A stretch of DNA of 21,168 nt from Alphaproteobacteria bacterium (GTDB taxonomy: Bacteria > Pseudomonadota > Alphaproteobacteria > UBA828): assembly GCA_029937205.1 (NCBI GenBank), contig JAPYQV010000005.1, positions 1 through 21,168 on the forward strand. Direction: 5' to 3'. The position numbers were made by a program, and so were the translations under genes. This document shows positions 8,056-15,003 of this stretch, one piece after another; the stretch's first letter is position 1; every line of letters begins with the position of its first letter. The notes below the pieces were generated by a model. The model was not told the DNA's origin. It saw only the letters and a program-made list of their open reading frames with translations, and searched no databases.

Positions 8056-8072
8056 CAAAAAAGACAGGTATA

Positions 8073-8819
8073 TTAATTGCTCGCTCGGGCGCTGCGGGCA
8101 CCGGCCGGCAGGGCGGGTGCCGGGATCAGGATTCGGCGCCGGGCGCGCTTGCCGACGGGGCGGGCTTCGTAGATTTCCTTTTCGGCCTCGACCAGCAATA
8201 CGCCGCCGAACGGGCGGGCGAAGCGTTGCCCGAGCTTTTGCCACAGACCCGAGGTCCTGAGGATCATGCGCGAGCGGCTCGGTGGCACGTATAGCGTTGT
8301 TTTCTGGCGCAGGGGAACGAAGCCATGGTCACGCAGAAGGCGCGTCAGTTGCCCGCCGGTGAAGGGATGGCCGTGGCCGAAAGGGGTGCGCTCAAGCCGT
8401 GACCACAGGCCGCGGCGATTGGGGACCACCACCAGCAAACGGCCCTGTGGGCGCAGTACGCGCCAAACTTCTGCCATCATCTGATGCAGCTCCTCGCTCA
8501 TTTCGAGCGCATGGAGCAACAGAATCCGGTCCATGGAATTATCGCCGAGCGGCAGTTCAGGCTCCTCCGTGACAGCAACCAAGCGCTTGCCCTCAGCCGG
8601 CCAGGCGATCACCCCCTGGCGCGCCGGCATCAGCGCCACCACGCGCTCCGCTTCTTCGCGGTAAATGCCGAGCACCGGCGTCGCGAATCCAATGCCGAGC
8701 AAGACCTCACCCTTGATCGAAGGCCACATGGCGCGGATCGCACGGCGAATGACCCGCCGCGCGGTCAGACCGCGCCGGGTCGTGTAAAATTCCTTGAGGT
8801 CGAGGACATGGGGCCGCAT
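8073..8819 (-). CDS. Class I SAM-dependent methyltransferase domain protein
   Basis: The 248-residue protein resembles Methyltransf_11-type proteins common in Rhodospirillales. Motif I is unusual: LLGIGFATPVLGIY (about residues 40-53) lacks the acidic start and GxG pattern of VLDxGxGTG. Motif II/III-like segments are clear: PLGDNSMDRILLLHALEMSEEL, then VWRVLRPQGRLLVVVPNRRGLWSRLERTPFGHGHPFT. The C-terminal 30 residues are basic and probably disordered. The substrate is unknown. ATG 8819 leaves a 90-bp divergent gap to the DUF985 gene. Family assignment is good, but whether it binds SAM normally is uncertain. Confidence 0.8.
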   Translation of the reverse strand: MRPHVLDLKEFYTTRRGLTARRVIRRAIRAMWPSIKGEVLLGIGFATPVLGIYREEAERVVALMPARQGVIAWPAEGKRLVAVTEEPELPLGDNSMDRILLLHALEMSEELHQMMAEVWRVLRPQGRLLVVVPNRRGLWSRLERTPFGHGHPFTGGQLTRLLRDHGFVPLRQKTTLYVPPSRSRMILRTSGLWQKLGQRFARPFGGVLLVEAEKEIYEARPVGKRARRRILIPAPALPAGARSARASN

Positions 8820-8909
8820 AACGCGTGATCATAGCACGGGGGATGCGGGCTGATCCCGTCCTCTCCCGCATGCAAGGTTGTGGACCGATTGTTGAAGAGG
8901 AGAATTGGT

Positions 8910-9338
8910 GTGTCCAGCACGGCAGAGGAAATGATCGATAAACTGGCGCTCGCGCCGCACCCTGAAGGCGGTTTTTACCGTGAGACGTGGCGCGACGCGG
9001 CCAAGGACGGGCGACGCGGCACCGGCACGGCGATCTATTTTTTAATTCGAGCCGGGGAACGCACCCATTGGCACCGCGTCGATGCGACGGAAATCTGGCA
9101 CTATTATGCCGGTGCGTGCCGGGCACTTTCGATACACGCGGTGGCCGGCCCGCCGGAGCGCCTCCTTCTCGGCGCAGATTTGGCGCGCGGAGAACGCCCG
9201 CAGGCGATTGTCAGCAAGGGCGCTTGGCAAAGTGCGGAGACCCTCGGTGATTGGAGCTTGCTCGGTTGCACTGTGTCGCCGGCCTTCGAATTCGCCGGCT
9301 TCGAGCTGGCGCCGCCCGACTGGTCACCGGTTGCCTGA
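8910..9338 (+). CDS. Cupin_5 (DUF985) family protein
   Basis: The 142-residue single-domain cupin has the DUF985 signature: LALAPHPEGGFYRETWRD near the N-terminus, then TAIYFLIRAGERTHWHRVDATEIWHYYAG and, near the end, WSLLGCTVSPAFEFAGFELA. Some members of this family are annotated as sugar epimerase-like, but most have no established reaction. GTG 8910 was chosen because AGAGGAG lies 7 nt upstream; a GTG at 8880 and an ATG at 8931 are alternatives. The stop is 23 bp from that of the convergent phaB1. No metabolic link to its neighbours is visible. Confidence 0.85.
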   Translation: MSSTAEEMIDKLALAPHPEGGFYRETWRDAAKDGRRGTGTAIYFLIRAGERTHWHRVDATEIWHYYAGACRALSIHAVAGPPERLLLGADLARGERPQAIVSKGAWQSAETLGDWSLLGCTVSPAFEFAGFELAPPDWSPVA

Positions 9339-9361
9339 CAAACACCGACAGCGCCGGCCGC

Positions 9362-10084
9362 TCAATACATGTGCGTGCCGCCATTGAGGGTGACGGTCGA
9401 GCCGGTCGTCCAGGCCGCTTTCTCATCGACCAGAAAGATCACGGCATGGCCGATTTCGTCTTCCGCACCGAGGCGGTGAATGGGCGATTTATCAATAATT
9501 TTATCGAGAATGCGCTCTGGCATTTCGCGCATGAGATAGGTATCGACATAACCTGGCGCCACGGTGTTGACCGTGATGCCATGCTTTGCGCCCTCCTGCG
9601 CCAGCGCCTTGGTGAAGCCATGCATGCCGGCCTTGGCGGCCACATAATTGACCTGGTTGAGCTGGCCGGCCTGGCCGTTCATGGAGCCGATATTGACAAT
9701 CCGGCCCCATTTTTGCGCCATCATGTCGGGATAGACTTGCCGGCACATATGAAATACCGAATCCAAATTCACGCGCATCACGCGGTGCCATTGTTGCACA
9801 TCCATGTTCTCGAATTTGGCGTCCGAAACGGTACCGGCATTGTTGATCAATATATCGACCGGTCCGTGCGCGGCGCTGACCGCTTTGACACCCGTCTGGC
9901 AGGCGTCGAAATCGCTGACATCCCATTTGAATACGGGGATGTCATTTTCTGCGGCGAACTTTTCGGCGACATCATCGGCGCGGTGATAATTAACCACAAC
10001 ACGGTAGCCGGCGTCCTTCAGGGCGCGTGCAATCCCCGCGCCGATCCCCCGTGTGCCGCCCGTAACCAAAGCCAAGCGTGGCAT
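9362..10084 (-). CDS. phaB: Acetoacetyl-CoA reductase-type SDR, paralogue 1
   Basis: This 240-residue short-chain dehydrogenase has VTGGTRGIG (NADP-binding), NNAG at 81-84, and catalytic Ser134, Tyr147 and Lys151 (NIGSMNGQ, VNYVAAK). The ending STVTLNGGTHMY is typical of PhaB. PhaB reduces acetoacetyl-CoA to (R)-3-hydroxybutyryl-CoA for PHA synthesis. It is downstream of a same-length paralogue, over half identical by eye. Positions near the substrate differ from the canonical paralogue: TVSD for ITRD, GQLNQ for GQYGQ, and DTYLM for DTDMV. It may have shifted chain length or cofactor preference. ATG 10084 is preceded by AAAAGGA. It is last in the minus-strand pha operon. Confidence 0.85.
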   Translation of the reverse strand: MPRLALVTGGTRGIGAGIARALKDAGYRVVVNYHRADDVAEKFAAENDIPVFKWDVSDFDACQTGVKAVSAAHGPVDILINNAGTVSDAKFENMDVQQWHRVMRVNLDSVFHMCRQVYPDMMAQKWGRIVNIGSMNGQAGQLNQVNYVAAKAGMHGFTKALAQEGAKHGITVNTVAPGYVDTYLMREMPERILDKIIDKSPIHRLGAEDEIGHAVIFLVDEKAAWTTGSTVTLNGGTHMY

Positions 10085-10111
10085 ATATTTGTCCTTTTCT
10101 TATTCTCGCCC

Positions 10112-10130
10112 CGGCGCCTGTTTGGCGCCG
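10112..10130 (-). promoter_or_regulatory. Perfect 7-bp hairpin between the two phaB paralogues
   Basis: CGGCGCC and GGCGCCG pair around a 5-nt loop directly after the upstream phaB stop (10131-10133) and before the downstream phaB ribosome-binding site. No T-run follows, so it more likely affects mRNA processing or coupling than full termination. Confidence 0.5.
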
Positions 10131-10853
10131 CTAATACATATGGTGGCCGCCATTGACCGAAATGGTCGAGCCGGTGATGAAGTCGGCATCATCGGCCACC
10201 AGAAACTTCACCGTGCGGGCAATATCGTCGGCTCGGCCGAGACGGCCGACCGGAATACTGGCGACGATTTTTTCGAGAACATTCTCCGGCACCGCGCGCA
10301 CCATGTCGGTGTCGACATAACCCGGCGCGACAGCATTGACGGTAATGCCTTTCCTCGCGCCCTCCTGCGCCAGCGCCTTGGTGAAGCCGTGGATGCCTGA
10401 TTTTGCGGCGGCATAATTAACCTGGCCATATTGTCCGGCCTGGCCGTTGATCGAGCCGACATTCACAATTCTGCCGAAGCCGCCCTGGCGCATGGTTGCA
10501 ATGACGCAGCGGCACATGTTGAAGCACGAGCCGAGATTGGTATCGAGAACGGACTGCCATTGATCCTGTGCCATATGCTGCAAGGTCGCGTCGCGCGTGA
10601 TGCCCGCATTGTTGACCAATATTTCAATCGGCCCGAGATCGCGCGTCACCTGAGCGATGCCCTCTTGGCACTGTTCAAAATTGCTGACATCCCATTTATA
10701 GACGGCGATACCGCTTTCTTGGTGAAACCGCTCGGCTGCCGTATCGTTATTGGCGTACACCGCCGCCACGCGATAGCCCGCTTCGTGCAGCAATTTCGAA
10801 ATGGCGCCGCCGATACCGCGTGTGCCGCCACTAACCAGTGCCGTTCTTGCCAT
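10131..10853 (-). CDS. phaB: Acetoacetyl-CoA reductase, paralogue 2 (canonical)
   Basis: This 240-residue SDR has ALVSGGTRGIG at the cofactor site and Ser134, Tyr147 and Lys151 (NVGSINGQ, VNYAAAK). It keeps the PhaB-type substrate loop features ITRD, GQYGQVNY and GYVDTDMV, and ends in ISVNGGHHMY. It should reduce acetoacetyl-CoA with NADPH to (R)-3-hydroxybutyryl-CoA, the monomer for the synthase encoded upstream. ATG 10853 sits 5-6 nt after AGGAAGGA; a TTG at 10871 lies inside that Shine-Dalgarno sequence and is rejected as start. It follows phaC by 72 nt and precedes a diverged paralogue, together indicating one operon. Confidence 0.93.
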   Translation of the reverse strand: MARTALVSGGTRGIGGAISKLLHEAGYRVAAVYANNDTAAERFHQESGIAVYKWDVSNFEQCQEGIAQVTRDLGPIEILVNNAGITRDATLQHMAQDQWQSVLDTNLGSCFNMCRCVIATMRQGGFGRIVNVGSINGQAGQYGQVNYAAAKSGIHGFTKALAQEGARKGITVNAVAPGYVDTDMVRAVPENVLEKIVASIPVGRLGRADDIARTVKFLVADDADFITGSTISVNGGHHMY

Positions 10854-10873
10854 CGTATTTTCCTTCCTCAATT

Positions 10874-10907
10874 TTCGCCGACAGATATGGCGCGCAGGCG
10901 CGGCGAA
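10874..10907 (-). promoter_or_regulatory. Inverted repeat between phaC and phaB
   Basis: TTCGCCG (10874-10880) and CGGCGAA (10901-10907) are 7-bp perfect arms around a 20-nt GC-rich loop. It lies between the phaC stop and the AGGAAGGA site of the next gene. It has no T-run and is similar in placement to the hairpin in the next gap of the operon. Confidence 0.4.
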
Positions 10908-10925
10908 TGCAAGCCGTCAAGGCGA

Positions 10926-11957
10926 TCAATTCTGCGATTTAATCCAGTCGGCGAGCTGCCGCCACAATGTCCGTTTGGCGCGCGGGCTGGCGATCATGCC
11001 GATATGTCCGAGCGCCGGGCGCCAGGTTTCGCTGTTCGGGATCAGGGCGCTTAAGGGCTCCGCCGATTCGGGCGGCACGATGCGGTCGCGCGCCGGCACG
11101 ATATTCAGCACCGGCTGGGACAGGCGCCCGGGATGAATCACCTGGCCGGCAACTTGCCAGCGACCGTGCGCCGTCCTGTTTTCCTCATACCAGCCAAACA
11201 GGCAGTCGCGCGCCACACCGGCCGAAAGGTCGACGCCGTCATTCAGCCAGTCTTCCAGGGCGACAAAATTGCGTGCCGCGGCACTGTACGGTGCCAGCCC
11301 GGCAAAGTGGCTAAATTTGCGCGCCGCCAGAAGCGGGTCCAAGGCAGCGAACAGGGCCTGGACGGCGTCAACCGGCAAAACCCCCAGGCTCGATATCATG
11401 GCCTCGAAGGGAAGTTTGCAGGCGCTAATGATTTCCTGTTGCTTGCCGGTGTGAAAGTCCCAGGGCGTCGCCACCAAGATCAGCGATGAGATATCCGCCG
11501 GCCGCGCCAAGGCGGCGGGCATGGCCAACAATCCGCCCATACAATAGCCGGCGAGACCGATCGGCCGGCCGGCCACTTCGAGCGCTGCGTCGATCGCGCC
11601 GTTGAGGCGCCCGTGGATATAATCATCGAGGTTGAAACCGCGCTCCTCGCCCGCCGGCGCGCCCCAATCGAGCAGCAGCGGGCGTATTCCCGAAGCGGCC
11701 AGATAGCGCATCAGGCTGCGCTGACGCGAGAGATCGAGAATATAAGCCCGGTTGATGAGCGATGGTGCAAACAGCACCGTCTTCACATCGTCGCCCGCCA
11801 TCTCTGCGCCGTAATCGAGCAGGCGGCTCGAGCCCTCATGCCAGAGCGTCGCCGGCGCGCCGAACGCAGCGCCGAAACGGCGCTGATAGGGGTGGCGCTG
11901 ATAACATTCGATGCCGCCCAGAAATGCCGCCATGCGGCGCCGAATTTCACTACCCAA
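10926..11957 (-). CDS. phaC: Short PHA synthase-like alpha/beta hydrolase with Cys nucleophile
   Basis: About 343 residues from the TTG at 11957 match PhaC-type polymerases of the short (class III-like) kind. Visible are FAPSLINRAYILDL, LLLDWGAPAGEERGFNLDDYI, the lipase-like box GYCMGGLL with Cys139, NIVPARDRIVPPES with Asp291, and GHIGMI with His318, the Cys-Asp-His triad. PhaC polymerises (R)-3-hydroxyacyl-CoA into polyester on granules. The start is uncertain. Homology-like sequence begins near SPEALVGALGSEI, upstream of any good start codon. Candidates are TTG 12068, TTG 11957 and ATG 11933; the frame is open to ATG 12203 but there overlaps the phaE-like gene. The class is inferred from size. 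Confidence 0.85.
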   Translation of the reverse strand: MGSEIRRRMAAFLGGIECYQRHPYQRRFGAAFGAPATLWHEGSSRLLDYGAEMAGDDVKTVLFAPSLINRAYILDLSRQRSLMRYLAASGIRPLLLDWGAPAGEERGFNLDDYIHGRLNGAIDAALEVAGRPIGLAGYCMGGLLAMPAALARPADISSLILVATPWDFHTGKQQEIISACKLPFEAMISSLGVLPVDAVQALFAALDPLLAARKFSHFAGLAPYSAAARNFVALEDWLNDGVDLSAGVARDCLFGWYEENRTAHGRWQVAGQVIHPGRLSQPVLNIVPARDRIVPPESAEPLSALIPNSETWRPALGHIGMIASPRAKRTLWRQLADWIKSQN

Positions 11958-11973
11958 TGCGCCGACGAGGGCC

Positions 11974-12399
11974 TCAGGGCTTTGTTTTTCGAGGGCGCTT
12001 GCGAGCGCTTCCGCTTCCTCCCTGAGCTCTCTTTTCCAAGGCAGCGAGCCGTTCTTCGCAAGCGGCAAGGCGGCGAGTGAGCTCGTCCAGTTGGTCGCCG
12101 CGCTGCCGAGATGAAGAGCCAGCGGGCGCGGCCCCGTCCGCAGTTTCTGAGGTAGCTGATTTGCCTGAGGTCGCGCTGTCTTGACTGTCATCCGAGGTAC
12201 CATTTTGGTCGAAAGCGCCGCCTGTTTGCGAGGCCGGCGGGGCGAAGCCGGTGAAGGCCGCCATCATCCCACGCAGCGCCGGGTCATCGGCCATGATTTC
12301 AAGCTGGCGCTGCCACAAATCAACAAAACGCGAGGCCAGCGCCTGAATCTCGTCCTCGTTTTCGCTGGCCGATTCACTGTCGCCATTTTGCTCATTCAT
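11974..12399 (-). CDS. Small PhaE-like protein upstream of phaC, function inferred
   Basis: The 141-residue acidic protein has a helical block at 17-50 containing RFVDLWQRQLEIMADDPAL, a low-complexity Ser/Asp/Gly linker (52-100), a predicted coiled coil at 101-126 (DELTRRLAACEERLAALEKR) and a basic tail. Large class III synthases need a PhaE partner with similar features (LW.. start, C-terminal coiled coil). The position directly before a short phaC suggests a minimal synthase partner or granule-surface protein. This is inference from context and layout, not a family match I can name. ATG 12399 was chosen over the upstream frame to 12597, which runs antisense into phaR. It ends CCC-TGA. Confidence 0.6.
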   Translation of the reverse strand: MNEQNGDSESASENEDEIQALASRFVDLWQRQLEIMADDPALRGMMAAFTGFAPPASQTGGAFDQNGTSDDSQDSATSGKSATSETADGAAPAGSSSRQRGDQLDELTRRLAACEERLAALEKRAQGGSGSARKRPRKTKP

Positions 12400-12457
12400 G
12401 GCCGCAATATAACCCAACCCGGTGCAATCGTCTCCTATGACGCGCCGCAACATTGAT

Positions 12458-12480
12458 TTGCGCAATGCAGCAATTGCTGC
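12458..12480. promoter_or_regulatory. Candidate PhaR operator: GCAGCAATTGCTGC palindrome
   Basis: A perfect 14-bp palindrome (12467-12480) lies next to an 8-bp palindrome TTGCGCAA (12458-12465), 22 bp before the first phaR ATG and about 70 bp before the divergent phaE-like gene. PhaR repressors are known to bind TGC/GCA-rich DNA before phasin and phaR genes, so autoregulation and control of the divergent operon are plausible. Binding is inferred. Confidence 0.55.
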
Positions 12481-12502
12481 CAGACTAATTTGATCCTCGA
12501 TA

Positions 12503-13192
12503 ATGGCCGAGAAGGCCGTGGCAGGCGAGTGCATGACGGAAGATAATTTATCGGGCGGTGCCGACATTGATCTGGTGATCATCAAGAAATATGCCAATCG
12601 GCGCCTCTATAACACCGCGACCAGCAGTTATGTTACCCTGGATCATCTCAGCCAGATGGTTAAGGAAGGCACGGAATTTACCGTGCACGACGCCAAATCC
12701 GGTGAGGATATTACCCATCAGGTGCTGACTCAGATTATTGTTGAGGAAGAGGCAAAAGGAAAAAATTTGCTGCCCATTAGCTTCCTGCGCCAACTGATCC
12801 GCCTCTATGACGATTCGATGCAGGCCTTTGTGCCGCGCTATCTTGAGCTCACTATGGAGAATTTCAGCGACAATCAGGAGCGCATGCGCTCGCGCGTCGA
12901 CGAAGCGTTTGGCGGCATCTTTCCGGTGGCTGAATTTGAGGAAATGGGCCGCCAGAACATGGCCGCCTTTCAAAAGGCGCTCAACATTTTCTCACCGCTC
13001 GGCGCGGGTGGCACCGCCACTGGCAATCACCAAAGTGCTGAACAGGCAGAACCGCAACCGGCCGCGGAATCGTCTGAAGCAGCTGGCGAAAGCGCCGAGG
13101 CTGGCGATGAAATATCCGTGTTGAAGGGCCAGCTCGACAATATGCAGGCGCAGCTCGACAAGCTCGCCCGTCGGTCGGATCGGGAAGAGTAA
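12503..13192 (+). CDS. phaR: Polyhydroxyalkanoate synthesis repressor PhaR
   Basis: The 229-residue protein has the PHB/PHA accumulation regulator DNA-binding domain at about 25-90 (IIKKYANRRLYNTATSSYVTLDHL...) followed by the PHB_acc domain (about 90-160, LLPISFLRQLIRLYDDSMQAFVPRYLE). The C-terminal stretch is Ala/Glu-rich and ends in a short coiled coil (LKGQLDNMQAQLDKLARR). PhaR proteins repress phasin and pha genes and are released by binding PHA granules. ATG 12503 is given; ATG 12533, preceded by GGCAGGCGAG, is an equally good start. It is divergent from the pha operon, with a palindrome in between, and converges on the GGDEF/EAL gene 29 bp downstream. Confidence 0.93.
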   Translation: MAEKAVAGECMTEDNLSGGADIDLVIIKKYANRRLYNTATSSYVTLDHLSQMVKEGTEFTVHDAKSGEDITHQVLTQIIVEEEAKGKNLLPISFLRQLIRLYDDSMQAFVPRYLELTMENFSDNQERMRSRVDEAFGGIFPVAEFEEMGRQNMAAFQKALNIFSPLGAGGTATGNHQSAEQAEPQPAAESSEAAGESAEAGDEISVLKGQLDNMQAQLDKLARRSDREE

Positions 13193-13221
13193 GGCGCGCG
13201 GCGTCCCGGTAAATAGATATT

Positions 13222-15003
13222 TCAGTGGCGAGTAACGAGGCTGATGACTTTTCCGCCGGCTGGTAATGTCGGTTGGCCGCGTTTTTGTGCTTTGAACTGG
13301 CCCGCGGTGGCGTCTTTAGGAACCACTTGAAGGGCGGGTGCTTTGGGGTTCCAGGGCCGGCTCGCGGTTGGCGCGCCGAAATGATATCCCTGCATGTAGG
13401 TGACGCCGTAGCGTTCGAGAAGCTCGGCGACGCGTTTTGTTTCGACGCACTCCGCCACGGTTTCCAGGCCGAGGCCATCGGCGAAGGATTGCAAGGTTTC
13501 GATAAACAATTTCGAATTAGCGTTTTCCTCTAACGTTTTGACGAATGATCCATCGATCTTGACGACATCGACAGAGAGTTCCTGCAAATGACGAAACGAG
13601 GTGTAGCCAGCGCCGAAATCGTCGAGCGCCACGCGGCAACCCATATCCTTGAGTGCTGCGATAAAACGGGTTGTTTCCTTCATGTCATGCAGCGCTGTTG
13701 TCTCGGTAATCTCAATCAACAGGCGGCGCGCGAACTCGCCACGCTCGTTAATGTGCGCCGTCAAGGCTCTCAACCAGGAGGGGTCCGTGGTCGACAGGCT
13801 GGAGATGTTGACGGCGAGGCGGACATCGGGGCTGGCGCTGAGCTCTGCAATCGCCGCATCCAGGACGAAACGGTCGATCGAGCGAATCAGGCCCATTTTC
13901 TCGGCGATCGGGAGGAATTCTCCAGCCGGGAGCAGTGTCCCGTTCTCATCGAACATGCGCAGCAAGCACTCATGATATTTGGGCTGCAACTCTTTGGCAT
14001 CCACAATGGGCTGAAAGTAGAGCTGAAAGCTCTTGTTCCTGAGCGCGGTCTGCACCAGGCCGGCGGCGGCGAGGTTGTCGCGCAAATCCGCCATCTGTTG
14101 TTCGGATAGATTATACAGGTTGAAACTGCTGGCGCCGGAATGGCGCGCCTTTTCGAGCGCGATATCGGCTTTGGCCATGGCGTCATATGAGGTGCGTACG
14201 GCATCGGGAAACGACACCGCACCGACGGAAGCCGTAATGGGAATATGGCCCTTATCGGTCATGACCATCGATTGCTGCACGGCCAACAGCAGCTTTTCGC
14301 CGGCAGATGATACGTCCTGGGTCGAACAGCCGCTTAAGACAATACCAAATTGGTCATGCGCGACGCGGCCCACCACATCGCTGGCGCGCAGCGAGCGATC
14401 AAGCTCACGGCTGACCGCCACCAGGGACTGCTCGGCAATATCGCGTCCATAGGTGTCGTGAATGAGCGGCAGATTATCAATACCAAGCTGTAAGAAGGCG
14501 CCGGTCGATTCGTAACGCAGGGCGTATTCGATGGCATGCTCCAGAGATTCGCGCAGCCGGCCGCGATTATATTGCCCCGTCAGATCATCAAAATTCACCT
14601 GCCGCGCCGTGCGCAGATCATTCGGCCGCGACTGGTCAAGGCAGCGAAGGGTGCCCAAAATGCGAATCGGCTCACCATCAGGCGAGCACACGAAGCGGCC
14701 GCGATCCTCGACCCATACCACCGAGCGGTCGCCGCGGCGGATTTCGTAGCTGCAGGTGAACCGCGCGCCGGTTTGAGCGCGCTCCGTGTGGGTGCGGCGC
14801 AGTTCGCCAATACAGGCTCGGCTGACGCGCAACAGAAATTGCTCGGCCTGGCCGATTTCGGCGCCGTCGCGGACGCCCAACACGTCACAGGCATTGCCCA
14901 GCCATTGAATTGCGCCCGTACGCAGATCCCAATCGTAGACCGCATCGCCGGACGCATCTATAGCGTCGCTTATCGTGTCAGAATATGTGCGCTCGGTTTC
15001 CAT
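13222..15003 (-). CDS. PAS-GGDEF-EAL protein, likely c-di-GMP phosphodiesterase
   Basis: The 593-residue soluble protein has a PAS-like N-terminus (about 10-122), a GGDEF-fold domain (about 135-295) and an EAL domain (about 315-550). The GGDEF signature reads AHDQF (215-219) and the usual LTGLPNR reads LTGQYNR, so cyclase activity is unlikely. The EAL signature is ECLLR (345-349), keeping the metal-binding Glu. The other catalytic blocks are present: NIS (399-401), EITET, DDFGAGYTSF (461-470), KIDGSFV (Lys482) and AECVE with QGYHFG. It probably hydrolyses c-di-GMP, with PAS and the inactive GGDEF as sensory modules. No membrane segment is seen. ATG 15003 is preceded by a long gene-free region. 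Confidence 0.9.
   Translation of the reverse strand: METERTYSDTISDAIDASGDAVYDWDLRTGAIQWLGNACDVLGVRDGAEIGQAEQFLLRVSRACIGELRRTHTERAQTGARFTCSYEIRRGDRSVVWVEDRGRFVCSPDGEPIRILGTLRCLDQSRPNDLRTARQVNFDDLTGQYNRGRLRESLEHAIEYALRYESTGAFLQLGIDNLPLIHDTYGRDIAEQSLVAVSRELDRSLRASDVVGRVAHDQFGIVLSGCSTQDVSSAGEKLLLAVQQSMVMTDKGHIPITASVGAVSFPDAVRTSYDAMAKADIALEKARHSGASSFNLYNLSEQQMADLRDNLAAAGLVQTALRNKSFQLYFQPIVDAKELQPKYHECLLRMFDENGTLLPAGEFLPIAEKMGLIRSIDRFVLDAAIAELSASPDVRLAVNISSLSTTDPSWLRALTAHINERGEFARRLLIEITETTALHDMKETTRFIAALKDMGCRVALDDFGAGYTSFRHLQELSVDVVKIDGSFVKTLEENANSKLFIETLQSFADGLGLETVAECVETKRVAELLERYGVTYMQGYHFGAPTASRPWNPKAPALQVVPKDATAGQFKAQKRGQPTLPAGGKVISLVTRH

Larger units (their letters stand above)
7867..8072. 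other. Repeat-rich spacer between convergent metW and methyltransferase genes
   Basis: This 206-bp spacer has no supported ORF. It holds an AT-rich start (7861-7890) with the string CTGTCCCCGTAA, a perfect 7-bp hairpin (7907-7925), and two copies of a 41-43-bp hairpin repeat (7940-7980 and 8013-8055), described separately. Confidence 0.7.

Noticed and set aside
9251..10156. 301-residue open frame on the plus strand
   Set aside because: It is antisense to phaB1, whose SDR motifs are unmistakable; long antisense frames are usual in GC-rich SDR genes. The frame 10431-11054 is rejected for the same reason.
11974..12203. Long N-terminal extension of phaC from ATG 12203
   Set aside because: It overlaps the phaE-like gene by 230 bp in another frame, and the extension reads like out-of-frame translation while the phaE-like frame forms a coherent coiled coil.
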